From Gammaproteobacteria bacterium (GTDB taxonomy: Bacteria > Pseudomonadota > Gammaproteobacteria > Burkholderiales > Sulfuricellaceae): a stretch of 64,000 nt of DNA. Location: NCBI GenBank assembly GCA_018823025.1, contig JAHJJI010000096.1:1-64000 (forward strand). The letters run 5' to 3'. The notes beneath the pieces were generated by a model. The model had not been told where the DNA came from, did not search any database, and saw nothing but the letters and a program-made list of their open reading frames with translations. Shown here in pieces: positions 26,816 to 35,258 of this stretch (position 1 is the first letter of the stretch; the number at the start of each line of letters is the position of its first letter). The translations under genes were made by a program, and so were the position numbers.

Positions 26816-28540
26816 TCACCGCGCAGGAATAAATTTCTTGATGACATTCAACAACGTTTCGTGCCCGGGATTTTCCTTCAGGGCGGCGCGCCAGATTTTT
26901 TCTGCCTCTTCGCGCTTGCCCCTGGCCCACAGGACTTCGCCCAGATGCGCCGCTATTTCAGCATCTTGCTGACCGGTGTAGGCACGCCTCAGAATGTCCT
27001 CAGCCTTTTCGAGCTGCCCCATGCGGTAATGCACCCAGCCCAGACTATCCATGATAAAAAAATCATCCGGCGACAGTTCAAGCGCCTTTTCGATCAGCTG
27101 CCGCGCCTCATCCAGCCGCTCGGTGCGATCCGCCAGGGTGTATCCCAACGCATTGTAGGCATGAGCGTAATCGGGTTTGATCTGGATCAGCTTGCGGAGA
27201 TCCTGCTCGAGAATGTCGATCTTGCCCAGCTTTTCCGCTGCCATCGCATGATCGTAGAGCAGATCGGGGTAATTCGGCAGCTTTTCCAGCGCCTTGCCCA
27301 ACAATTCGAACGCCTCGCCGTAAGCCTTGGCATCCCGCAGCAAATGCGCCTCCGCCACGACAACCTGAACCCGCTGCTGATTGTTCTGCACCGTGATCTG
27401 CCTGAGGTGCTGGCGCGCCTCCGGAAGCTTGCCCTGTTTGGCCAGCATCACCGCTTGGCGGATTTGCGCGGGAATATACTGCTCGCCCCGGCCGACCGAA
27501 GCATACCAGTCTGCGGCTTCGTCGTAGCGCCCACGCTCATCGAACAACTGGCCGAGATACATGCGCACCATGGCTTCATCGCGATATTGGCTGGCCAGCG
27601 CCTGTTTAAGGTGTTTCTCTGCGGCGTCGTAATCCTTGAGCTGCATCGCCAGCAGGCCGACCGACAAGCTCACCTCGGGATTTCCGGGAAGATCGTTGAG
27701 CAGCTTTTCAAACTGGGCACGCGCTTCGACATATTGGCGGTCGCTCACCAGCAAACGGGCATAAGCCAGTCGCACATCCTGCATTTTTGGGTAATCGCCA
27801 AGCAGGCTCCGGTAGAACTGCAGCGTCTCGGGGATGGAGGTACGCTGCAGCAGCTGGCCCTGGAACAGCGCCGCCGCTTCCCAGCCGGAACGGAGCCGGC
27901 TTGCCTCGCGAACTTCACGCAGCGCCAGTTCATTCTGGCCAGCACTCCATGCCGCATAGGCAATAGTGAAATGCGCTTCAGCGTGATTCAGATAAGGCGC
28001 GGCCAATTCCTGCACCAGAGCCAGGGCAGCCGGTTTATCCTTCTGCCGCGACAGCATCTGATTCAAATGCAGCAGCGCCCCGCCCACCTTGTCACCCTCT
28101 CCTGCCAGCAATTTTTCGAGATGGGGCTTGGCTTCCTGCAAGCGACCGCTGTTCAGCAGAATCACCGCCACAGCCTGCCGTGCCTGGGCTTCATCCGGGT
28201 CAGTCTGTTGCCATAGCGTGGCCGCCTCCAGTGCCTGAGCTTCGTGCCGCGACTGCAGGGCCATCTCGGCGGCCCGTTTTGCCAGACGCGGATCGCGAGT
28301 GGTTTTGGCCATATCCAGCATACCCTCGGTAGCCAGCCCCATATCGCCACGCTGTCCGGCGACCTCCGAAACCAGGTACTGGAACAGGAGGGATCCGGTC
28401 AAGTCGACATTGGGCAGCACCGGAATTCGCTCTACACGCTCCGGCTGAGCCACGGGCTGAACGACTTCTTTCGGCGACAGTTGGGCGCACCCGGCAGCAA
28501 CCAGCGCGACGGGGGCCAGCAAGAGGTATTTAAATTTCAT
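26816..28540 (-). CDS. Tetratricopeptide repeat lipoprotein
   Basis: The 574-residue protein has a lipoprotein signal peptide (LAPVALVAAGC). More than ten TPR units fill about residues 60-560, for example AYNALGYTLADRTERLDEAR and MDSLGWVHYRMGQLEKAEDI. TPR arrays bind partner proteins; the product is probably periplasmic and membrane-anchored. The gene precedes lolB, a common arrangement in betaproteobacteria. ATG 28540 is preferred; a GTG one codon earlier is possible. Specific function is unknown. Confidence 0.85.
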   Translation of the reverse strand: MKFKYLLLAPVALVAAGCAQLSPKEVVQPVAQPERVERIPVLPNVDLTGSLLFQYLVSEVAGQRGDMGLATEGMLDMAKTTRDPRLAKRAAEMALQSRHEAQALEAATLWQQTDPDEAQARQAVAVILLNSGRLQEAKPHLEKLLAGEGDKVGGALLHLNQMLSRQKDKPAALALVQELAAPYLNHAEAHFTIAYAAWSAGQNELALREVREASRLRSGWEAAALFQGQLLQRTSIPETLQFYRSLLGDYPKMQDVRLAYARLLVSDRQYVEARAQFEKLLNDLPGNPEVSLSVGLLAMQLKDYDAAEKHLKQALASQYRDEAMVRMYLGQLFDERGRYDEAADWYASVGRGEQYIPAQIRQAVMLAKQGKLPEARQHLRQITVQNNQQRVQVVVAEAHLLRDAKAYGEAFELLGKALEKLPNYPDLLYDHAMAAEKLGKIDILEQDLRKLIQIKPDYAHAYNALGYTLADRTERLDEARQLIEKALELSPDDFFIMDSLGWVHYRMGQLEKAEDILRRAYTGQQDAEIAAHLGEVLWARGKREEAEKIWRAALKENPGHETLLNVIKKFIPAR

Positions 28541-28556
28541 CACAGGGATATAATAA

Positions 28557-28817
28557 TCCTAGAAACCTTAGTTGGACGGGGTGGAGTGTGCGGTTTTGGG
28601 GGTGCAGGGCAAGGCGCAACGACGCGGAATGGTCGTTCCATTCCAAGAAGTTGCAACGCCGCCATGCGCCGCAAAAACCGTGCAATCCATCCCGTAGCGG
28701 GCTCAACAACCGGGTGGAACGGTAAATCATGAAGAAATTTATTGCAATCACGGTGTCGCCTAGAGGCGCCTACTTTCGGTAAATATTCAGCCGAGCGGTC
28801 AACTGAGGTTTCTAGGA
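28557..28817. repeat. MITE-like element with 18-bp terminal inverted repeats
   Basis: TCCTAGAAACCTTAGTTG at 28557-28574 is repeated inverted with one mismatch at 28800-28817, bounding 261 bases without a gene. It contains a further palindrome GGAATGGTCGTTCCATTCC. The element lies in the divergent gap between the TPR gene and the ABC operon and may alter their promoters. No target duplication was obvious. Confidence 0.6.
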
Positions 28818-28894
28818 TGATGCAGTTGGCAAATGCGCTCTTTACGCGTACCCCATATTAGGACATATTTGCGCTTTTTCAAAGCAACCAGGGC

Positions 28895-29635
28895 ATGACG
28901 AAGATTACTGTTTCCGCTAAAGACCTCTCCCGTAGCTATGGCACCCGCATCGCCGTACGGGACGTCAGCTTCGAACTGCGCCAGGGTGAGGTGCTAGGTC
29001 TGCTGGGGCCGAACGGTGCCGGAAAGACCACTACCCTGCAAATGCTGGCAGGGTGCCTGGCTCCCAGCACCGGCAGCGTCGACATCTGTGGCATCAATCT
29101 GCTGGAGAATCCGCGTGAAGCCAAGGCATTACTCGGCTATCTGCCAGAGACCCCGCCCCTGTACCGGGAACTGACCGTGGATGAATATCTCCGCCTTGCC
29201 GCGCGACTGCACCGCATTCCCAAGAATGCAATCGCCAATGCTACTGAAAAGGCCCGGCAGCGCTGCGGCCTGACCGAAGTCGGAAAACGTCTGATCGGCA
29301 ATCTGTCCAAAGGCTACCAGCAGCGGGTCGGCATCGCCCAGGCGATCGTACACAATCCGCGCGTGGTGATTCTGGATGAACCCACTGTCGGCCTCGACCC
29401 GATCCAGATCCGCGAGATCCGCAGCCTGATCCGTGAACTGGGTGGAGAGCACAGCGTGATCCTTTCCACCCACATCCTGCCGGAGGTGGAAAGCGTGTGC
29501 GACCGCATTCAGATCATGCACCAGGGCAAACTGGTATTCAGCGGCGACATGGCAGCGCTGAAGCAGACCTATCCTGATCAAGCCAACCTGGAAGAGGTTT
29601 TCATCCAGTTGACAAAGAAAGAAGAAAGCGCATGA
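28895..29635 (+). CDS. ABC transporter ATP-binding protein (GldA/ABC-2 type)
   Basis: The 246-residue ATPase has a Walker A (GPNGAGKTT), an ABC signature (LSKGYQQRVGIAQA) and a Walker B (VVILDEPTVGLD). The switch His is in STHIL. It energises the membrane protein encoded next (4-base overlap), and the following two genes complete a Gld-like operon. In gliding bacteria GldAFG aids motility; in Proteobacteria the role of this four-gene set is not settled. Confidence 0.92.
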   Translation: MTKITVSAKDLSRSYGTRIAVRDVSFELRQGEVLGLLGPNGAGKTTTLQMLAGCLAPSTGSVDICGINLLENPREAKALLGYLPETPPLYRELTVDEYLRLAARLHRIPKNAIANATEKARQRCGLTEVGKRLIGNLSKGYQQRVGIAQAIVHNPRVVILDEPTVGLDPIQIREIRSLIRELGGEHSVILSTHILPEVESVCDRIQIMHQGKLVFSGDMAALKQTYPDQANLEEVFIQLTKKEESA

Positions 29636-30375
29636 TTTTCACCATTGCCGCCAAGGAACTGAAAATCCTGTTCAGCGGGCCGATGGCCTGGATTATTCTG
29701 GCTGTACTGGAGATCATCCTCGCCTATTTTTTTCTGAACCAGGTCGATGCCTTTCTGACGATCCAGCCGCAGCTGACCGCCCTCGCCAACCCACCGGGTG
29801 TTACCGAGCTGATTGTGACGCCTCTGTTCGGCAACGCCGCAATCATTTTGCTGATGGCGGTGCCGCTCCTCTCCATGCGCCTGATCGCCGAGGAACGGCG
29901 CAACCAGACACTTAATCTGTTGCTGAGCGCACCAGTTTCGGTCAGCGAGATCATCCTCGGCAAATTCCTCGGCCTGATGGCTTTCCTCTCCCTTTTTATC
30001 GGTCTGGTTGCGCTGATGTCGCTGTCGCTGTACGCCGGCGCAACGCTCGACCCGGGGCTGCTGGCAGGCAACATCGTCGGCCTGGTGCTGCTGGCAGCCA
30101 GCTTCGCCGCGCTCGGCCTGTTCATTTCCAGCCTCACGTCTCACCCGCTCATCGCCGCGATGGGCAGCTTCGGCGCACTGCTTGGCCTGTGGATCATCAA
30201 CATGTCGGCACGTGGCGCCGACAGCTGGCTGAACACCCTTTCGCTGCTGAAGCATTTCGAATCGTTCAACCGCGGCATCATCAATAGCGCAGATGCCGCC
30301 TACTTCGTACTGTTCATCGCTTTGTTCCTGGTGCTGGCGGTGCGCCGGCTCGACAACGACAGGACGCACGGCTAA
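29632..30375 (+). CDS. ABC-2 type transporter permease (GldF-like)
   Basis: The 247-residue protein has about six membrane helices. It starts FTIAAKELKILFSGPMAWIIL, and the segment RLIAEERRNQTLNLLLSAPVSVSEIILGK is the conserved cytoplasmic loop of ABC-2 permeases that contacts the ATPase. It overlaps the ATPase gene by 4 bases and shares a base with the next gene, so the operon is tightly coupled. Confidence 0.9.
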   Translation: MIFTIAAKELKILFSGPMAWIILAVLEIILAYFFLNQVDAFLTIQPQLTALANPPGVTELIVTPLFGNAAIILLMAVPLLSMRLIAEERRNQTLNLLLSAPVSVSEIILGKFLGLMAFLSLFIGLVALMSLSLYAGATLDPGLLAGNIVGLVLLAASFAALGLFISSLTSHPLIAAMGSFGALLGLWIINMSARGADSWLNTLSLLKHFESFNRGIINSADAAYFVLFIALFLVLAVRRLDNDRTHG

Positions 30376-31727
30376 TGAAAATCAGCAATCCATCCCGCTT
30401 CCAGTCGCGCCTGCAAAGTGCCATCTTTCTCGTCCTGTTCCTCATCGCCATCGGCCTGCTGGTCACTCTTACCCGCGAATACACGGCGCAATGGGACCTC
30501 ACCCGCAACAGCCGCAACTCGCTGAGCCAAGCCAGCATCGACGTGCTCAAGAGCCTGCCCGGCCCGGTCACTATCACCACCTACGCCACCCAGCAGGATC
30601 CCCGGCTCGGCGATGTGCGCAAAATTATTCGCGAATTTATCAGCCTCTACAGTCTTGCCAAGCCCGATCTCACGCTCAAGTTCGTTGATCCGGCGGAGCA
30701 GCCGCAGTTGACGCGAGCGGCCGGCATCCAGGCCAACGGCGAAATGGTGGTGGAATACCAGGGACGCAGCGAACACCTCACCACCCTGAATGAGCAGATG
30801 CTGACATCTCTCCTTACCCGGCTCGCCCGCGCCGGCACGCGCATGGCGTTCTATCTGGACGGCCACGGCGAACGCAAGCTCGACGGCATGGCCAACCACG
30901 ATCTCGGCGATTTCGGCAGGAAGCTGGAAGCCAAGGGTTTCAAGACGGCGAGCCTCAACCTCACCCTGGCCCAGGACGTGCCCGACAACGCCAGCCTGCT
31001 GATGATCGCCAGCCCGCAAGTGGATCTGATGCCCGGTGAAGTAGAAAAGCTGAAAAAATACCTGGAAAAGGGTGGCAACCTGCTCTGGCTGATCGATCAG
31101 GAGCCGCTGCACGGATTGCAGCCGCTGGCTGAAAAATTGGGGCTGGTACTGACGCCCGGCACGGTGGTGGACCCCGCCGCACAGCAGCTCAACGCCGCTC
31201 CGACCATTGCCTTGGGCGCTGTTTACGGACGTCACCCGGCGACACTGGGCTTCAATCTGGTCACGGCATTCCCTCACTCCCGTACTATCGGGTACAGCGA
31301 AGGGAAAGGCTGGCAGACCACCTCTTTGATCGAGGTCGCACCGCAGGGATGGGTGGAAACCGGCAAGCTCGACGAGACCCTCGCCTACGACAAGAATCGC
31401 GACACGCCAGGGCCGGCAACCATCGCCATCGCCCTTGAGCGCAGCGTGGAAGACCAAAACCAGCGGGTCATCGTGGTCGGTAACGGCGGCTTTCTCTCCA
31501 ACACCTATCTCGGCAACGGCGGCAACCTCGACCTCGGCCTCAACCTGTTCAACTGGCTGGCCGGGGATGACACCCTCATCACCATCCCGACCAAGGCCGC
31601 CCAGGACACCAGCCTTAACTTGAGCAAAACCTCCGCGGCGGTTATTGCCATCGGCTTTCTCATCGTCCTGCCACTGGCATTTATCGGCATCGGCATCGGC
31701 ACCTGGTGGCGACGGCGCAAGGCATGA
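30375..31727 (+). CDS. GldG-like ABC transporter auxiliary protein
   Basis: The 450-residue protein has an N-terminal membrane helix (about 16-35), a large periplasmic domain, and a C-terminal helix (about 418-442) ending in WWRRRKA. WDLTRNSRNSLSQASIDVLK near residue 40-60 and YLDGHGERKLD near residue 158 match the GldG/DUF4350-like family. It acts with the ABC pair before it. The substrate is unknown. Confidence 0.88.
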   Translation: MKISNPSRFQSRLQSAIFLVLFLIAIGLLVTLTREYTAQWDLTRNSRNSLSQASIDVLKSLPGPVTITTYATQQDPRLGDVRKIIREFISLYSLAKPDLTLKFVDPAEQPQLTRAAGIQANGEMVVEYQGRSEHLTTLNEQMLTSLLTRLARAGTRMAFYLDGHGERKLDGMANHDLGDFGRKLEAKGFKTASLNLTLAQDVPDNASLLMIASPQVDLMPGEVEKLKKYLEKGGNLLWLIDQEPLHGLQPLAEKLGLVLTPGTVVDPAAQQLNAAPTIALGAVYGRHPATLGFNLVTAFPHSRTIGYSEGKGWQTTSLIEVAPQGWVETGKLDETLAYDKNRDTPGPATIAIALERSVEDQNQRVIVVGNGGFLSNTYLGNGGNLDLGLNLFNWLAGDDTLITIPTKAAQDTSLNLSKTSAAVIAIGFLIVLPLAFIGIGIGTWWRRRKA

Positions 31728-32554
31728 AATACAGAATCTTGCTGAATCTCGTGCTGGCCGCGCTGGTTGCTGCCCTGATTCTGCTGGTCTGGCTCAAGCC
31801 CAAGCCCACGGTCCAGACGGAATTCAAGCTCTCTACCCTCGCCAGCACCAGTGTTAACCGCATTGCCATTGAGAAGCCCGACCAGCCGGCAATCGTGCTG
31901 CAAAACAATCCAGCTGGCTGGCGCCTGATCGCCCCATTCCAGGCACGCGCGGAGGGAACGGCAGTCAGACGCTTGCTGGAAATCCTTGCCGCCACCAGCC
32001 TCCAGCGCTTTCCCGCCACCGATCTTGGCCGCTTCCAGCTCGACAACCCCCTGCTACGGCTCACGATCAACGACCAGGAGTTCAGCTTCGGCACTCAGAA
32101 TACGCTGACCGGCGAGGTCTATGTCGCCACGAATGGCGGCGTCCATCTGGTCGCGCCCAGCTATCTCGTTTATACGATGAAAATGCCTGCCGATTTCGCC
32201 GCCCACGCCTTTCTGGCTGAGGAAGAAAAGCTGGCCGGCTTCGAATTTGCGGATCTGAATCTCAGCCAGAACAGCGATGGAAAATGGTCGGTTTCCCCTG
32301 CCCGTCCGAACTGGAGCCAGGACGATATCAACCGCTGGGCGGACGAATGGCGTCACGCCTCCAGCCTGGTTACCCAGCCCTACGACGGCACGCCCGCACA
32401 GGAATCCCTCACCCTGCGCCTCGGCGATGGCAAGCTAATCCCCTGCAAAATCCTGCGGTATGAACCCGAACTGGTGATCCTGCGCGAAGACGAGAAACTG
32501 CAATACCATTTCCCCACCGAGATTGGGAAACGCTTGCTACGGCCCGGCGAATAA
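31724..32554 (+). CDS. DUF4340 domain protein
   Basis: The 276-residue protein starts at ATG 31724 (MKYRILLNLVLAALV), overlapping the GldG-like gene by 4 bases. One N-terminal membrane helix is followed by a periplasmic domain with VNRIAIEKPDQPAIVLQ, typical of DUF4340. This family usually ends Gld-like ABC operons, as here. It is likely a periplasmic partner of the transporter. Confidence 0.85.
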   Translation: MKYRILLNLVLAALVAALILLVWLKPKPTVQTEFKLSTLASTSVNRIAIEKPDQPAIVLQNNPAGWRLIAPFQARAEGTAVRRLLEILAATSLQRFPATDLGRFQLDNPLLRLTINDQEFSFGTQNTLTGEVYVATNGGVHLVAPSYLVYTMKMPADFAAHAFLAEEEKLAGFEFADLNLSQNSDGKWSVSPARPNWSQDDINRWADEWRHASSLVTQPYDGTPAQESLTLRLGDGKLIPCKILRYEPELVILREDEKLQYHFPTEIGKRLLRPGE

Positions 32555-32568
32555 TTCAAAACACATTA

Positions 32569-32705
32569 ACCGCAAAGGACGCGAAGGTTCGCAAGGGAAA
32601 GCAAATGCATACAATAGGCTGGAAGTTAGATTTTGCGAGTTGGCCGAAAAACCGCCCATCCCTGCCTACCCCGTTTCCTTTGCGAACCTTCGCGTCCCTT
32701 GCGGT
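32569..32705. repeat. Long inverted repeat with 32-base arms
   Basis: The arms at 32569-32600 (starting ACCGCAAAGGACGCGAAGG) and 32674-32705 match in 30 of 32 positions as an inverted repeat around a 73-base spacer. The repeat fills the gap between the DUF4340 gene and mutM and can form a long hairpin. This type of CGCAAAGG repeat recurs in many proteobacterial genomes. Confidence 0.75.
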
Positions 32706-32743
32706 GAAAAATTCTTTTCCAATGCGCATCGAAATAACCAGCA

Positions 32744-33559
32744 ATGCCAGAACTGCCTGAAGTCGAAATCACCCGCCGCGGACTCGAGCCCCACCTTGTA
32801 GGCCAGCGCATCCAGGCGGCCATCGTCCGCCACGCCGGCTTGCGTCATCCGGTGCCGGAAACGCTGAAACAAGTCCTGCCCGGTTTAACCCTGCGCAGCA
32901 TAGAACGACGCGGCAAGTATCTGCTGCTGGATTGTGGCGAGGGCTGGCTGATCCTGCACCTTGGCATGTCGGGCAGTCTGCGCATCCTGCCCGCCGCTAC
33001 GCCGCCAGAGAAACACGACCACTTCGATCTGGTAGTGGAAAGCGGCCAGTGCATGCGGCTGCGCGATCCACGCCGCTTCGGGGCAATACTATGGACGACA
33101 GCGCCGCCGGAGGACCATCCACTCCTGGCCAAACTCGGTATCGAGCCGCTGACGCCAGCGTTCGACGGTGATTTTCTCTACCGGGTATCGCGCGGTCGCC
33201 GGACCCCGATCAAGCAATTTCTGATGGACGGCCACATCATTGTCGGTGTCGGCAACATCTATGCAAACGAAGCGCTGTTTTCCGCCGGCATCAGCCCGAA
33301 AACCGCTGCCGGAAAGCTGGGCAAAGCGCGCTGCACCAAGCTGGCGGCTTTAGTGAAGGACATCCTGAATCTGGCCATTGCCGCGGGCGGCAGCACCCTG
33401 CGCGATTTCGTCAACAGCGCCGGCAACCCCGGCTACTTTCAGCAGCAATATGGTGTCTATGGCCGCACCGGCCAGCCCTGCCTGCGTTGCGGCACGACAG
33501 TACGCCAGTTACGGCAGGGGCAACGTTCCACTTTCTACTGCCCCGGTTGCCAGAAATAA
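32744..33559 (+). CDS. mutM: Formamidopyrimidine-DNA glycosylase (MutM/Fpg)
   Basis: The 271-residue enzyme begins [17 protein letters not shown] with the catalytic Pro1 and Glu2 after Met removal. It has HLGMSG, the helix-two-turn-helix with [21 protein letters not shown], and a C-terminal zinc finger (CLRCG ... FYCPGCQK). It removes 8-oxoguanine from DNA. Motifs are complete. Confidence 0.97.
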   Translation: MPELPEVEITRRGLEPHLVGQRIQAAIVRHAGLRHPVPETLKQVLPGLTLRSIERRGKYLLLDCGEGWLILHLGMSGSLRILPAATPPEKHDHFDLVVESGQCMRLRDPRRFGAILWTTAPPEDHPLLAKLGIEPLTPAFDGDFLYRVSRGRRTPIKQFLMDGHIIVGVGNIYANEALFSAGISPKTAAGKLGKARCTKLAALVKDILNLAIAAGGSTLRDFVNSAGNPGYFQQQYGVYGRTGQPCLRCGTTVRQLRQGQRSTFYCPGCQK

Positions 33560-33962
33560 TGCCTGGACACGCCTTAAAATATCGGCGAATCGCGCCGATT
33601 AATTTAACAAGAATATGCCATTAATCCAGGCTTGAGGTTTTCAGTGGTCTACCCGAATGCCTTGATGGCCAAGCATAATGCGGCACGCGCTCTGACACAG
33701 CAAAAAGCAGAGGCACGGATCAGGTTAAATAGGCTTAGTACCCTTTTTTCCGGTAGAGTTCGTAATTACCGCATTTCAACCGGTTTTGAAATGTCCAGTG
33801 GAGTCGGGACGATTCAGCTTTATAGTAGAAAAATAACCCGTTGCCGTATGGCAGCACAACTGCCTTTTCAGGCTGAAATCTGCTGCCTTGGCCTGTACAG
33901 GAGCTCCCTGAAAAACGTTGCTCTATGATTTTGGCGAGTGACAGTATGCGTGGAGAAGAGAA
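33560..33962. other. Intergenic region, no supported gene
   Basis: About 400 bases between mutM and the PilZ gene. A 98-codon plus-strand frame at 33632-33928 has unlikely composition and no ribosome site. A short frame ATG 33945 (MRGEEK) ends by overlapping the GTG of the PilZ gene and could couple its translation. Confidence 0.4.
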
Positions 33963-34877
33963 GTGATAAAAACATTCCTTAGCAAATCCTTTGGCTCTGA
34001 GAGGGCTAAGGAGCCATCATCGGGAAACACCACCCAGACGAGGATCGACCTCGATCAGATCAGGACACTGATCGAATTTTTTCCGATTGGGAAAAAACTG
34101 CGCTATTACCCCGAGTTCCAGAAGGAAATTGTTTTCGACACGTTTGTCATCGCCTACTGCGTGAATGGGAGTTTCATCTATTCCGGGGAAGCAATTAATC
34201 ACGATTCTCAAGGCTATCCGACAGCATTCCGATCAGGGGAAAATGAAGTACGAACGCCTGTTTCCGATCTCAGGCTGTTTCAGTTGCTCGTTCCGGATAC
34301 TTCCGACCTTGAGATGAAGCTCGATTATCAACGACGGGCGCTGATTGGCCGAGGGCGTCAATTCAACAAGGGCAATTCCATTTCCCTGATTTCTAACGCC
34401 GGGACCAAGGGCGTGTCAACGGTAGACACCGAAGTGGCGAAACAGGTCATCCTGCCGGATGGTCCATACGCGCAAACGAAGATGGTCTTGCTGACGCCGG
34501 AACTGCATACCCTGGCTGTTACCGATCAGCGAAGAAAGGCTCGCACGAAAATCTGCGCTCCGGTGGCGGTGTCTTTGCCAGAAGGGAATTTATCCGGACC
34601 CTGCACGATATATGATTTATCCGAGGACGCTATGCGTATCCGTATGCGTGACCGCGATACAACGATGCCTGTGATGCCACGGGGTAGCGAAGTGATCCTT
34701 GACATAGATCTGGGTGAAGCGAAACGGCACTACACTATCAAAGGATCGGTAATCCGCAGCTCGCCGGAGACCTGCGCTATTAAGCTAGAGGGGCTGCTCA
34801 AGGACGGAAGGCTTCGCAACTTCGATCCGCTGGACCTTCTGGAGTTGAAGACTGGGTTGCTCAACTACGGCACGTGA
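33963..34877 (+). CDS. PilZ-domain protein, probable c-di-GMP receptor
   Basis: The 304-residue protein appears to start at GTG 33963 behind GGAGAAGAG. An N-terminal YcgR-like domain (about 25-185) has KLRYYPEFQKEIVFDTFVI. The PilZ domain (about 190-300) begins RRKART (the R-x3-R motif) and has YDLSEDAMRI, close to the D-x-S-x-x-G motif; an Ala replaces the usual Gly. It probably binds c-di-GMP and adjusts motility or attachment. It stands alone with no flagellar neighbours. Confidence 0.85.
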   Translation: MIKTFLSKSFGSERAKEPSSGNTTQTRIDLDQIRTLIEFFPIGKKLRYYPEFQKEIVFDTFVIAYCVNGSFIYSGEAINHDSQGYPTAFRSGENEVRTPVSDLRLFQLLVPDTSDLEMKLDYQRRALIGRGRQFNKGNSISLISNAGTKGVSTVDTEVAKQVILPDGPYAQTKMVLLTPELHTLAVTDQRRKARTKICAPVAVSLPEGNLSGPCTIYDLSEDAMRIRMRDRDTTMPVMPRGSEVILDIDLGEAKRHYTIKGSVIRSSPETCAIKLEGLLKDGRLRNFDPLDLLELKTGLLNYGT

Positions 34878-35258
34878 ATCGAGCAAATGTTTGCAGAAGC
34901 TTGATGGCTTTGATTGCCATCAGGAACGCGTTCCGCAACTGGAAAAGAAGCAACTAAAGAGGTTCGCTTCAACTAACCTTTTAAAAAACTCCGGGGTCTT
35001 GCATAGCAACAAGGGTTTCCCCAACAAACACCCATAACCCCACACAAATATTCGCCTTGACGCCGCTTAAACGTCAACTGAAGGCACGTAAAGCAAGCGT
35101 GGGAGGATACCCGTCACCCCCGCCACTCAATTTTTGGATGCCCAGATTGCCAGAAGCAACGTTGAACACCCCCTTAGAACATTGATAAATCACATTGATT
35201 GCGTTGTGTTTTGTGATAAAGTTTAACCCACTTGAATAAATCATCCCCCGGGGGAAAC
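34878..35258. other. Intergenic region upstream of the dynamin-like gene
   Basis: No gene is supported. A TGATGGC/GCCATCA hairpin lies near 34902, shortly after the PilZ stop, without a strong T-run. GGGGGA at 35251-35256 serves as the ribosome site for the next ATG. Confidence 0.4.

Noticed and set aside
26861-28216. 451-codon plus-strand frame opposite the TPR gene
   Set aside because: The minus strand has a lipoprotein signal and TPR repeats; the antisense frame is a by-product of codon bias.
33632-33928. 98-codon frame between mutM and the PilZ gene
   Set aside because: No ribosome site, odd composition and no motif.
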